A stretch of DNA of 64,000 bases from Tanytarsus gracilentus (GCA_038502055.1 JAXRKN010000044.1:6580501-6644500); one strand, 5' to 3'. Counted from the stretch's first letter, positions 1 through 11,975 are shown. The notes: a model not told the origin generated them from the sequence alone. Translations and numbers: made by a program.

Positions 1-666
1 TTTAAAGATAAGAGTGCAAAAATTAAAGAAATTCCACTTGGTCTATACTTATATCCGATCCTTCAAGCGGCTGACATTATGCTTCATAAGACTCACTTTG
101 TACCCGTGGGCGAAGATCAAATCCAGCACATTCAACTTGCTCAGCATTTGGCCAAAAATTTCAATAGTCGATTCGGTGTGACATTTCCAATGTGTCAGCC
201 CATGATTGCGAACGATGCAAGTTGCCGAATTAAATCTCTTCGTGATCCCACCAAGAAAATGTCAAAATCCGATAATGATCTCAAGAGTTTCGTGAATTTA
301 ACCGACTCGCCAGACACGTTGAGTGGAAAAATTAGAAAATCAATTACAGATTTTACTTCGGAAGTTACTTTTGATGTTGAAAAAAGACCAGGAGTCGCGA
401 ATTTGATCATGATGCACTCATTAGCGAGTGGAAAAACACCCCAGCAGATATGCGATGAGGTGAAGCATTTAGACACTGGAAAATACAAAAATGTTGTTTC
501 AGATGCGCTCATAAATCATTTTGAACCCATCAGGCTAAAAATTGCCGAATATAACGGCGACAAGAGCTACCTTGAAAGTGTTTTAAGAAAAGGAAACGAA
601 AAGGCAAGCGAGATTGCTGTGCAGACGATGAAAGAAGTTAAAGAAAAAGTCGGTCTTGGTTATTAA
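1..666 (+). CDS. WARS2: Mitochondrial tryptophanyl-tRNA synthetase, 3' part
   Basis: Charges mitochondrial tRNA-Trp with tryptophan, acting in the mitochondrial matrix. The frame is open from base 1 to the TAA at 664-666, giving the last 221 residues; the N-terminus, including the HIGH motif and transit peptide, lies left of the window. The class I signature KMSKSD sits at about residues 86-91 of the visible part (nt 256-273), and the preceding stretch GLYLYPILQAADIMLHK and VGEDQIQHIQLA are characteristic of bacterial/mitochondrial type TrpRS. No intron is needed in this part. It converges on COG7, the two stop codons being 76 bp apart, so the 3' ends probably overlap in the AT-rich stretch around 690-740. 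The frame is intact and the family assignment is firm; the mitochondrial rather than cytosolic form is inferred from similarity to the bacterial type. Confidence 0.93.
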   Translation, partial: FKDKSAKIKEIPLGLYLYPILQAADIMLHKTHFVPVGEDQIQHIQLAQHLAKNFNSRFGVTFPMCQPMIANDASCRIKSLRDPTKKMSKSDNDLKSFVNLTDSPDTLSGKIRKSITDFTSEVTFDVEKRPGVANLIMMHSLASGKTPQQICDEVKHLDTGKYKNVVSDALINHFEPIRLKIAEYNGDKSYLESVLRKGNEKASEIAVQTMKEVKEKVGLGY

Positions 667-742
667 AAATTTAATTAATTTAGAAAAATAAAAAGATTTA
701 GAAATTTAACGTCTAATTAAATTTTGAATCTTTTTATTCAAT

Positions 743-3100
743 TCACTCATTGCTTACGTTAATATTTCTCATTTGTCTGATCTGAGCGATAAGCTTGTGG
801 TCGGCATTTGATGAAGCAGCAGCGAGATAGTTTTGAGGTTTAGCTTTCAGCAGCTGGACAGTTTGTTTTAAATGACTTGATAGAGTGAAGCCAAGTTCTT
901 CTAGCACACTACCGAGATATTCAATATCCGTTGCCAATTGTTTCGCTTCGCCATCAGAGACTGAAGTAATTTGACGAATTTTAAGTCCATAAACTGAACA
1001 AGTTTCGTCGGCTATGATCGACAGCAAAACATCAGCGCCAGGAATATTTTCGCAATAACTCTCATCGCTCAATTCAAGAGCTAATTTTAGCGGTTTAGCA
1101 GGCTGCAATAACAAGGGCTCAAGATGCTGTGGTAGTGTTACCAAAAATTGTCCAATCTCAGTCACATAATTCATTGGCGTGAGCGAAAAATCGGGAAGAT
1201 CAGCCGCAGACGATGAATTTGTGTCGTGGATTTCTAACTGCTTAAAATATCCTTCAATCGGAGCGAAAACATTTCTCAGCAACATCTCGTGACAGTCTTT
1301 AGCCACTTGCTGGATTGATTGCACGCACCCTTCAAAAACGACCGAAGTCGTTGCGTCATTTTCAGAAATTTTTGCAAGATATTTGTTAAAATCGTTAATG
1401 TCCCTCTGACCGACAATTTTATAGCAGAAAAGCTCATTAAGCTGCGATGACTTTGCTAAAATAAGTTTACGAATTTTTTCCTCAACCTCGTCGAGTTTCA
1501 TTTTAAAAACTCCAATATTCTGCAGCAAGGCAATGCAGATTTGCAGTAAATTCCAATCTTGTTGGTCGCAACGGCTTGCATCGAGTTGCAATTGTGCCTT
1601 TTTGAATTTATCAAGAAATTTAGTCTTTAGAAATGTGTTGAGGATGTAAATCAGAGAGACGATTGCACAATCTTGAGTGATTGAACTCTGACGATCGACC
1701 GCTTTATCAATCCACTCGAATACTTTAGGAACGGCATTCTCCAACAATCTGACACTATCGCTTCCATTGGTTTGCATGATTTTTATCGTATCAAAGTTGA
1801 GATCTAAGCTCGCCTGCTCAAGTGACGAATAATGAACGATAAAGATGTTGAAATAATTGAAAATTGAATGTGAAAGCGATGCAATTTTTTCACAGCTAAG
1901 ATTTGAGTTTGCCTCGAGGATTTTTTCTCTAATTTCTTGCGCAAATCTGACATTCGATTGTGACACTTCATGGAGAAGTTCCATCTTTTCATTTGGTCCT
2001 TTGAGAAAACTAAAAAGAAAAAGAGATTAAATTATTAACTAATTTAAATTAATTATGTAGACATGCCTGTTCTTGAGATAACTGCTAATAACATTCTCTC
2101 GCGATGGCGTAAGTGAAGTCAACGTGTCGCAAATAATTTGAATAGTTTCGACAACACCATCGCAATTGAAAACCTCTTTGAACCATCTGAGCTGTTTGCT
2201 CCAATTGTTATTGAGAATTTCATAAAAATCAGAGAGAAATCTGGAATTTTCGCTGTTCTCAACCGCACTGCTGATTTCGATCCATTTACGAATGTAATTT
2301 TCCTTCTGCAATGTTCCATAATAGCTCTTCATTTGAGCAACTCGATCGATTTTCCTGAACATTTCAACATATTTTAGTGAGTCGTCGGCGTTTCCTTCAC
2401 TTAAAACTTTGACAACTTTAGCAGCTAAATCTGCTTCGATACGATTTTTGAACTCTTCAAGGATTAAACTTCTATCGACCTCACCGGCGAGGCCTTTTTG
2501 AGCCTCAAACGATTTTTGCAATGCAAATAGCTTATCGCATGCCTTATTCATGTCCTTTTGATCACCCTCAAGAATGTCCTCGAGTTCTTCCTGAAGTTTT
2601 GAAAACGTATCGTTTTGTTCGAGAAAGTCTTTGGCCGCCTCGAGTTTTGTCTTGATGTTGTCGAGTCTCTCTAAATTTGCCATACTAAATGTACTCTCCG
2701 TCTTTGCAATGTCCTTCTCGAGTTCAATCATTTTTGCTTTCGTCGCTAGTGATTGTGATTTTAATCGCTTTGCTTCGCTCGCTATAAGCGGCATATTTGA
2801 TTTAATCGAACTGCATGTACTTTCGATGGCGGCATTTGAATCTTTTGAGAATAGTTCGAGCTTAGAGAGTGCGTCATCGACCGCTTTCTTTAAAAAAATA
2901 TTTAATTCAGTTTTTTTTGTGATTCGTGGCAGCATTTTAAAATTTACCTCTTTTTCATTCTTCAATACGCCTTTAAATATTGAATTAATCCACTCGACTT
3001 CATCGAAATTTGACTCACTAGCAAATGCCGCAAAATCCTAAACATAATTAAAAGATAAATATGCTTTATTTACTAATTAAAATTATAAAATTTTTACCAT
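743..3100 (-). CDS. COG7: Conserved oligomeric Golgi complex subunit 7 (COG7)
   Basis: Subunit of lobe B of the COG tethering complex, which tethers intra-Golgi retrograde vesicles at the cytosolic face of the Golgi. Exons on the minus strand: 3100-3098, 3037-2067, 2009-743; 2241 nt, 746 aa (human about 770). The start is a lone ATG followed at once by a GT-AG intron (3097-3038); splicing gives MDFAAF...FDEVEWIN, matching the MDFSKF...DVKEWIN start of vertebrate COG7. The C-terminal part has the family blocks FSLTPMNYVTEIGQFLVTLP, SAKQLATDI-like KQLATDIEYL and a terminal RQMRNINV. Most of the protein is alpha-helical with coiled-coil-like stretches near residues 60-170. The second intron (2066-2010, 57 nt) keeps frame only if it starts with GC (AG|GCATGT), since the nearby GT would bring in a stop. 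The gene is head-to-head with MCM8. Confidence 0.93.
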
Positions 3101-3264
3101 TTTTTGTAAACAAGAATTTTTTTTTATATATTTGAGAACATGATGGAAAGTGAAACTTCCAATTATTTTGTAACAGTTTTAAAAATTTCAAATTTCACAC
3201 CGAAGTAAAGACAAATCGACTAACCGGTAAACAATAACAATAAAAAAATATTTTGCGAAAATTA
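3101..3264. promoter_or_regulatory. Shared head-to-head COG7/MCM8 promoter interval
   Basis: Only 164 bp separate the COG7 ATG (minus, 3100) from the MCM8 ATG (plus, 3265), so both transcription starts and both 5' leaders must fit here. The interval is AT-rich with T and A runs (3119-3128). I see no clear TATA box or initiator, which fits a housekeeping bidirectional promoter, but the promoter itself is inferred from gene spacing only. Confidence 0.5.
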
Positions 3265-5950
3265 ATGAAATTCAGAATGAAAAAGGCTCCGCGACGTCCC
3301 TTTAAGCCATGGTTTAAAAAGCGTAAGCCATCGGGAAGACAAGTCAACAAGTCAGCGGTCGATTCACAGAATTTAAGTAGCCAAGAGAGAAATTGTGAAA
3401 CTTTTGTTGGTTATCATTTAAAAAATGATCAAATTGAAGACAGTGACGAAGACGATGCAAGAATTATACAATTTAATGTCGACGATGGATGTCCTTATGT
3501 TGCTTGGAAGCTTTACTTTCCCAACAAGTGTGAGTATAGTTAAAATAATTTTAAAATCTTTTGTTTACGAAAAATTTCCCTCCATTTTTAGTATTTTCGG
3601 AATCATCAGAAATGGTTCTAGTTGTCGATGCTATGGTTCATCACTTTCAACGCTTTCCACACTGGTATGACATCGAGACAATTTTAGAGAATTCCACACT
3701 GGATCTTCGCATTGAAAATATCGTTGAAGATGATTCGCTTATTGCAAGTTGGCCGACTTGGTGGGAAGATTTTAAGCATCGTCCGGAAGAAGTTGTTAAT
3801 GCCATTGGACTCGCCGTCCACAGTTTACTCGTGACTGATGTAAAAAATAATGCTATGAAAAAGATTTTTGTGAGGTGAGTAAAAGATCCAGCGATTGCTC
3901 TCCAATTCTAAACCGTTCATTTCAGACCAGTATCCTTCAAGCCAATTACAAATCTCAATGCAATCACACCCGAAAATGTTGGCGAATTGGTGACAACGCG
4001 AGCTTCAATCATCCACACCGGTGAAACTGAATATCTCACCGAGTCATTGTGCTTTCGCTGTCGAGCCTGCACTGCATTGATTGCGGTCGAACAAAAGAAG
4101 CAAGAGGAAAATGAAAAGTTCCTAGAGCCAAGCATTTGTCGTGACTCGTGTAAGGGTCGCAAAGGCATGGATCCCCTCTATGATTCTCCATTTACAATGT
4201 CATACTCTCGTCAAATTATCACCGTACAAATGATTTCTCATAATTTCACTCAGACCAACAAAACGTTCGAGGTTGTTGTATATCGCGATCTGACGGATGC
4301 ATTTGCAGTTGGTCAAGAGGTGCTGATAACTGGAATTATCAAACAAGCTGTCGAGAATTATGATGAGGATGAAAAAATCAAATTTAAGGCGCCATTCATG
4401 AAGAAAAAGGAAAAAGAATCAAATCCAATCATCTTAAGAACTTATATCAAATGTATGTCAATGGTGGACAGTTCGAGCGATGAAAGTACAAATTCACGAA
4501 GAGACGACACCGTTGAAATGGATTTGATGACAAAACTCCGCTCAGATCCGAGAATTTTTAAAATTCTCCTCCACTCATTTTGTCCAAACATTACTGGCAA
4601 AGAAGTTGCAAAAGCTTTCGCATTAATTGGACTTTTTGGTGGTCATGGCTTAATGTGTAAATGGCGTCGATCATCAATTCATATACTTTTGTTGGGAAGC
4701 TCAGGCACAGGAAAATCGGGAATTTTACAAGCTGCATATGAGTGTGCTCCCAAGGGAATGGCAATATCGGGTGCAAATATAACAATGGCAGGTCTAATTG
4801 CTGGATGTGATGAGCACATGAAAGCGGAAGCGGGAGTTTTAACGTTGTGTGACAATGGATTGTTATACATAGATGAGCTTGATAAAATGGAGCGAGAACA
4901 GCAGCAAGCGATGATTACATCGATGGACAGTGAAATCATTATGATCCATAAGAATGGATGTTTTCTTAAAATTCCCGTAAGTTAAGTAACTAATTGAATT
5001 TTAAATGAATTAATTTAATTTTTATAAAGGCTCGAACGAACATTTTGGCAGCTGCAAATCCATGCACAGAAATTTACGACTACAACGAACCTGTCATAGC
5101 CAACATGAGCTTTCCTCACGATCTACTCGAGAAATTTGATATTGTGGTTCCTTTTCTTCCAAGCAACGAAGAAGAAATCGAAGAATTTCTTGTTCAACTC
5201 GAACAAAGGAGTAAAAATAACTCGACAAATGTTTCCTCTTTAAACAACACAACTCAGCTTGAGAATGAATTTTTCGACTCGCCTTCCTCGTCATCCTCAC
5301 CATCAAACCGCAAATATCACTGGTTAAAGAAGGAAGCGGGTGAAAATCTGAAAATGATTTCTCGAAAAGACATTCAGACATACATCAAGCACGCCCTCGA
5401 CGAATGCTGTCCTAAACTCAGCGAAGAGGCTGCGAGTGTCTTGAGAAATTTCTACGAAAATTACTCGGTTGAAATGACTCACGAGTATGAGCATGTTTGG
5501 AGTACGATGCACAACATGGAATCTCTCATAAGATTGACTCTCGCAAGAGCTCGAATTGACTTTTCTGAAGTCGCAACCGTTGAACACGCACATCAGGTGC
5601 TGAGTCTCTTTAAAGCCGCTCAAATTGACGTTTATCCTCATCACGATGTTAATGCTGCGAGTTCGAGCGCAAATTCCCACAATCTCTCGACAATGTTCAA
5701 CGCATCGTTAAAGAAAAAAGACGTCGAGATCGCAAAGTTAAGTAAGCCGAAGCAAATGAAGGCGTTAATGGAAGTTCTTTACGATAGAGCCGACAGTGCG
5801 GGCAGCAATATTTTCACCATGCCAAAACTCCTCGAAATCGCAATTGAATTGGGAATTAAAGACTACTACGAAATCATAAATCGTCTGAACTACGATGGAT
5901 TCCTTTTAAAAACACCAAACGGCTATAAGCTGGTGAAGAATTCTCTTTAA
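3265..5950 (+). CDS. MCM8: MCM8 helicase, orthologue of Drosophila rec
   Basis: AAA+ helicase of the MCM family acting in the nucleus in homologous recombination; in Drosophila the orthologue REC promotes meiotic crossovers. Exons 3265-3529, 3592-3874, 3926-4976, 5030-5950, all GT-AG with phases 1, 2 and 0; 839 aa, almost the 840 of human MCM8. I chose the ATG at 3265, the first in frame; another lies at 3277. Order: basic N-terminal tail, OB-fold region with a C4 zinc motif (CFRC ... CRDSC, about 225-270), Walker A GSSGTGKS at 440-447, Walker B YIDELDKM with D499-E500, sensor ARTNILAAANP at 534 on, and a C-terminal winged-helix ending YDGFLLKTPNGYKL that matches the MCM8 tail and not MCM2-7. 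The usual SRFD arginine finger reads EKFD (567-570). An acidic Ser-rich insertion sits near 596-620. Confidence 0.94.
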
Positions 5951-6082
5951 AATTTAATTTATATATTTTTTAGTTGTGATAGCTTTATGACATTGGTTTA
6001 TAGAGAAAAAAATAAAATATTTTAAAATAAGTCCGTACATTGTTAATTATCAAAATCAGAGAGAATCTTCACAAGCTATGAC

Positions 6083-6160
6083 TGATAAGAGGCATTATTT
6101 ATATATTTTGCTCTTATCTCTCTCATTTTTCAACAACTTTTTTTAGATTGCAATTCAGTT
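6083..6160 (+). promoter_or_regulatory. Putative AGXT promoter with paired GATA motifs
   Basis: Upstream of the AGXT-type gene, TGATAAG (6083-6089) and its inverse CTTATCT (6113-6119) bracket a TATA-like run TTATTTATATATT (6096-6108). A TTCAAC start-like motif follows about 25-30 bp later (near 6130), and a TCAGTT arthropod initiator-like motif is at 6155-6160. WGATAR sites are typical of insect gut and fat-body promoters bound by GATA factors. The motifs are plain to see; their use is inferred. Confidence 0.4.
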
Positions 6161-6192
6161 GCTCTCGTGTCGCCTCAAATAGAAACTTAATT

Positions 6193-7732
6193 ATGGAAGT
6201 TCCAATACCGAAAGTATTAAAATTACCTCTTGAGGTTGTTGAGAAAACAATGACGGGTGCTGGTCCATCAAACTATGACATGCGTGTAAGAAAAGCTATG
6301 TCGCTTCCAATTCTTGGTCATCTTCATCCAGAAACACTAAAAATTATGGATGAGTTAAAAGAGGGAATTAAATATCTTTTTCAAACGAAAAACTCACTAA
6401 CATTTTGTGTTTCGGGTCCCGGTCATGCTGCTCTCGAGTGTGCATTAGTTAATTTGCTAGAAGATGGTGACACGATACTTATAGCATCACAAGGTAGGTG
6501 TTTGAATTTCTAAAGAAATTCTGAATGGTAGCTGACGAATAATCAAAAGGTATTTGGGGACAACGCGCGGAAAATATTGCGAGGCGTTTAAATGCCGATA
6601 TTAAAATCCTGAAAAAGCTCCCTGGAGAACAAGTAAGTGCCGCGGAGTTGCGCGAATGCCTTCTCAAGTTCAAACCGAAAATATTCTTCATCGCCCACGG
6701 TGAAAGTAGCACTGGAATGCTTCAAAATGGCCTCGATGAGTTTGGTGATTTATGTCGCGAGTTTGAGTGTCTCTTTGTCGTCGACAGCGTCATTACTTTA
6801 GGTTGTGTGCCATTTTATGCTGATAAGTGGAAAATTGATGTTGCGTACACTGGAACACAAAAAGTGCTTAATGCACCTCCCGGGATTACGCCAATTTCTT
6901 TTAGCGAGAGAGCTGTGTAAGAAAAATTAAATTTCAAAAATTTAACGGTTTTTTAAATTAAATTAATTTTTGTCCACAATTGTCATCATTTTTAGAGCTG
7001 CCATAAAGTCGAGGAAATCTTTAATCAAAAGCTACAATTACGATGCACTTCAACTCGGCGAATATTGGAATTGTTTCGAAAATTGTCCTCGCATTTATCA
7101 TCATACGATTTGTCCGACACTTCTGTATGGACTGAGAGAAGCAATTTTTTTGTTTTTCGAACAAGGTGGATTAGAATCATCATGGGAAAGACATGCGAGA
7201 GTTTGCGGGAAATTTCACGAATCGTTAATGAAAAACGGTTTCAAATTGTTCATTGAAGAAGCAAAATTCCGATGTCCATCCGTAACCTCGATTGTGGTTC
7301 CAGAAAATGTCGATCCATTCAGCGTGACCACTTACTTGATGAAGAATTTTAATATCGAAATTAGTGGCGGACTTGGACCAACAGCTGGGAAAATTTTCAG
7401 GTGAGATTTTTGAGATGTTCAACTTAAATTCTAAAAATATTTAAAAATCTCTTGATTTTCATCAAAAATAAAATTCGATTATCCCACATAAATCTCAATC
7501 CTCCCACATTCATTCAACTTTACGTGACTTTTATTGAAAATCATTCGCACATCGCACGAGAAATTCAATATTCTTCTCATTACTGGGCTCTCATCAAAAT
7601 TTTCTCATTTACAGGATCGGATTGATGGGAATTAATGCTAATGAGGAACTCGCCGAGAAACTCGTCAAGATTTTAAAAGAAGCTGTCAGAAATTGTTTGG
7701 AGGAAAATGCAAAAGTTCGAGCTAAAATTTAA
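6193..7732 (+). CDS. AGXT: Alanine-glyoxylate aminotransferase family (AGXT/HKT type)
   Basis: PLP-dependent fold-type I aminotransferase. The AGT branch converts glyoxylate plus alanine to glycine plus pyruvate, while mosquito paralogues (HKT) transaminate 3-hydroxykynurenine to xanthurenic acid. Exons 6193-6493, 6550-6916, 6996-7400, 7615-7732, all GT-AG; 396 aa, the usual length. The start MEVP is like mosquito AGT. Active-site blocks are present: GAGPSNYD near the N-terminus, CVSGPGHAALE, W103, AHGESSTG around 149-156, D179 in VDSVITLG, and the Schiff-base lysine K205 in YTGTQKVLNAPPG, plus the substrate-binding arginine in GGLGPTAGKIFRIG. VDSVITLGCV departs from the common VASLGG, and NAPPG is human-AGT-like while CVPFYADKW recalls HKT, so substrate preference cannot be settled. 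Subcellular place is uncertain: the C-terminal AKI is not a clear peroxisomal SKL. Confidence 0.9.
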
Positions 7733-10700
7733 TTAGTGGAAATAAAAAAATTAGGAATTTATTTAATTAAAAACTTTACTAAAATTTACAAAAAAACTAG
7801 AATTTTTCATAAAAAATGTCAAGCATGAAATTTTCCTCATAAATTATCAAATGAATAAATTGCTTCCCATTTGATAAAATCATCAACCATATCGCAGCTG
7901 AAATTTAACACCTGTTGCAGCTCGTAAAAGAATTTTTTTGAATTTACCTCAAGAGCTTTCTCTCAATTTTCATTCGAGAGAGTTTCGTGGTGAACAAAAA
8001 ACATTCAACCTTAAAACAATCACCCAAAAAACATTGCAAAGGATTCTGTGGGGGTTTTAAAATAAAAAATTTATGTTTCATTTCTGTTGAGTGTGCAATT
8101 AAAAGTTTTTAATTTTCCTCACCACCAGCTCTCCGGTGATTAATCGCGACGACACAGAAGAGTTGCAAAAAAGTAACGAATGTTTAACTCTTCCTTAAGT
8201 GGATGTGCTTGAGTTGAGCTCACGTGGGAGCGCTTTAGATTATCATATGATGATGCCATTTCTCAAGAATAGAGGAAGTGCTTTGTGTCTGCGTTGACAA
8301 ACTGACGTTCATCTGTCATCGCAACTGATTGCTCATGTCTTTAAAAACTTTCTTTGTTCTAAAAATAATGCGCAGCATGAGTTAAGTGAATGTTATAGTT
8401 ATGATTTGTATAGAAGTGTGATTGAGGGTGAGGAATTGAGGTTTTAATTTAAAATTATGATTATTTAACATTTTTTAAGTTTATCTTAAAAATGAATTTT
8501 TTAACTTGATCAAATTTTTTAAATCTAAGTTCCGCACTCTTTGAATAAGTCCATAAAGCCTCTGGTAGGATTAAAATATTTTCTCACAATTTGTTTCGAT
8601 CTACTCCGTATTTAATCAACCGACAGGAAGAAGAAAAAGTTTTTTATCTCATTTTTCATGTTTTCTCAAATTTCTTTGCTGTTTCAGCTATAATTCACAT
8701 ATCGATCAGCATCCAAGTTTATCTCATGACGAACATTGATTGAAGTTTGTTCGAAATTATTGCATTAAATCGAAAAAGTTTTATCCATGTCACATGCGCT
8801 ACAGAAATCCATCGATAAAAAACATGAAAAAAATCATAGCATGATGGTTACAATGGGTTGTCCGTTGAGCATATAAAAATATCCAGAAAAGTTTTGCCTT
8901 GTCAGTTTAAGTCATCTCGTTTTCACAAAAAAAATTTCTTACATGCAATACCAACAATTTTAATGTCAAGCATGTAGGCATTAAAAAAATTAAATTAAAA
9001 TAAACTTCTTCATGTTCGCGTTTATTAGCACGTTGAGCAAAAAAATTCTTCATGTTTGCATCACGAAAATTAAAAAGATGAAAAATTTTCATTATATTAA
9101 GAACTTTTTTTTTGTTGCGGATCGTTGAAATTAATTGAATTTTTTCTTTATGAGGAAGAAAAAGATGCGGAATTCGAGTTTGAGCTTGTTTAAAAAATTT
9201 AAGGAAATTTGATAAAAAAAAAGTAAAAAGAAAATTCTTCTAAAATTTTTTCTATTTAAGAAAATTGCAAAAATTCTTTTAAAAGTTTATCGAAAGAGTT
9301 TTTGCTTCTGTTGAAAATTAATTACCACGATTAATGTGCTATTTCCTGATTAAGTGTTCGATTAAAGTTTTATTGCAAAACATTAATTGAGTAATCCAAA
9401 AAATCTTCAATATTTCACTTCGTAAAATGACGATGAAAATTTGTCTAACATAACCTGAGAAAATTTACCGCGTGTAATTTAAACCATTCCAAATTTTCAC
9501 CCACAACATGACAGCATCAGAATTATCTTGAGGATATTTTTAAAAGCTCTTCATATTCAAAATTTCTCCATCATCTCGAATTTCTGCTTAATAATTTTGC
9601 ATTCACAATTAAGCTGCTCGAGTCGTCATGTGTATCTGTTCGCATACACACACACAGACATTATCTAAGGTGGAAAACCTCATCGCGCACACATTTAATG
9701 ATGATGTCAATCATAATTGAAATTCTAAACCGCATTTTCGATCCCTCAACCTCGATTCGCATGCAATAAATGAATTAATTTAAATATCGTTCGAAAGGAA
9801 AATTTTCGTATGTTCTCACATACGTGCGGTAAGATGATAACAGCGACATTCATTAATTTTTAGCTCTATATACCCTTTTCAAGAGCCCGCAAAAATCATT
9901 AATTGATGTCGAAAGCGGTGTATTGAAAAATGTTGCGGATGATAAAATTGATATGTTCACTCTCTCGATGCGCCATTCGATGTATGAAAAACCATCGTCA
10001 CAATTTGATTGATGAGCATGAAGAGAAAAAAGATCGCTTTCGATTTTATCATCACTCACCGATTACACGCTCCTATCGATCCAATTAACTCGAGGATTTT
10101 TTTAGAAATTTGCTGTTGATTGATTTTCATTGAATTTTGTTTAATAAATAAATTTAAAATAATTTTAATAATCCAATGCAATGGCTACTTTTTAGCAAAT
10201 AATCGATTAAACAATTAATTTATTACAATTTACACTGGTTCAGGTATACGTATTTTTTTACCAGCAAAAAAAATTCAAAGATATCTTGGGTTCAATTTCA
10301 AAGAGAAAATTTAATCATTTTACCCCATTTTATATGAAAAAACTGCAAACCTTCAAATTTTTTGCACGTGTTCATGCAACTGATTGAATTTCTTCTTTTT
10401 ATGAAATTCTAAAAAGCTTTTCATCTTGAAAATTTACAATCAAATTCATCTCTCTGGAACAATGTGCATCTCTCAAACTTCATCGAATGCCAATTTTCAT
10501 TGTTTGAGATAAGATATTCATGAAATTTAAAATAATGATCGACCTAGATGATTGTTATGTAAAAGTTTCTATAGAAATGAAGCTTTCAAAAGCTTTTTTT
10601 TATAGTATGAAAAATGACATTGAAAACTACCGTCAGACCAACATGAGATTGCATTGTGAATTTTACCTCTTTTCTTTTGAAATATTTTGAAGAGTTTTCT

Positions 10701-10765
10701 TTGTAATTGTCGTGTGAAAAAAGCTGCGCCACAAAATAGATAAATTTTCAAAAATTTTCTCTTAA
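7733..10765. other. Intergenic, AT-rich, no gene seen
   Basis: Three kilobases following the AGXT stop. Only short chance ORFs with no codon-like conservation are found on either strand. A short CA-repeat lies at about 9648-9656. Nothing else stands out. Confidence 0.5.
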
Positions 10766-11599
10766 TTTATTGTGTCAATAAAGTAAGGCGGGCCAAAATC
10801 TCAGATCAGGCTGGGATTTGCAACACTTTTAGACATATTTGCGACTATTTGCGACACCTCTTTAAAAAATTTCGACACCCTCTAGTTTTCCAGTTATCCA
10901 CCTTCAAAGTTTTCCCGAAAGCCCGCCGTACTTTATCAGGTTTTTTTTATGAAATTCATCTTTCGAACTCCGAGTGATGTTTTTTCTACTCTATGAATTT
11001 CGACTATTTGCGACACCAAAAATTTTTTCCGGAAAATCGATTAGTTTTCCCAGGAAATCACTTCAAAGTTTCAAGGAAAATTTTCATAACAAAATCTAAC
11101 AAGAATCAAAAAAATCTAATTGGAATTTCAATAATCTTCACTTATCTACCAATATTTTTATTTTTTTAAATTTTACAACTTAACTTTTTTCAACAAATTT
11201 GTTTTAAATTTTCAATAAAAATTTAATAACTTTTAAAATCAGATCAAAAATTTCCATTTGCAATGGAAAAAAATTATTTTTTACGGTGAGAGTTTTTTAT
11301 TTTTTTGAGGCTTTATGACGGTTAAATTTGAATTTCAGGTAGATTATTGAAATTCCAATTAGATTTTTTTGATTCTTGTTATGAAAATTTTCTTTGAAAC
11401 TTTGAAGTCATTTCCTGGGAAAACTAATTGATTTTCCGGGAAAAATTTTGGTGTCGCAAATAGTCGAAATTCATAGAGTAGAAAAAACATCACTTGGAGT
11501 TCGAAAGATCAATTTCATAAAAAAAAATGTTTCAAAACCCACACGTGGGTGTTGCCGTGTAACCCACTTGTAACAGATCAGTATTGGAAATGTAACATG

Positions 11600-11730
11600 G
11601 CTTCCCCTTCTGGCCTCCCCTTTTGGCTTCCCAAAATGGCTTCCCAAAATGGCTTCTCAAAAATGGCTTCACAAAAATGGCTTCGCAAAATGGCTTCCCA
11701 AAATTGCTTCCCAAAATGGCTTCCCACTGT
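11600..11730. repeat. Degenerate AAAATGGCTTCCC tandem repeat
   Basis: About nine variants of AAAATGGCTTC(C/A/T/G)C in tandem, each 11-15 bp, with length variation. It abuts the 17-bp array that follows. Confidence 0.75.
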
Positions 11731-11744
11731 GTTTCGACTGTGTT

Positions 11745-11975
11745 TCAATTTCCATTGTGTTTTATTTTCCATTGTGTTTCATTTTCCACTGTGTTCCATT
11801 TTCCATTGTGTTCCATTTTCCATTGTGTTTCATTTTCCATTGTGTTTCATTTTCCACTGTGTTCCATTTTCCATTGTGTTTCATTTTCCATTGTGTTTCA
11901 TTTTCCATTGTGTTCCATTTTCCATTGTGTTCCATTTTCCATTGTGTTCAATTTTCCATTGCGTTCCATTTTCAG
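11745..11975. repeat. 17-bp minisatellite, CATTTTCCATTGTGTTY
   Basis: Roughly 13 tandem copies of the 17-bp unit CATTTTCCATTGTGTTY, with few substitutions (CATTGT/CACTGT, TTT/TTC at the unit end). Because 17 is not a multiple of three and the unit lacks stops on this strand, all three plus-strand frames stay open here. The 137-157-codon ORFs that result are artefacts of the repeat. Confidence 0.9.

Noticed and set aside
2631..3041. 136-codon plus-strand ORF
   Set aside because: Antisense shadow of the helical COG7 exon.
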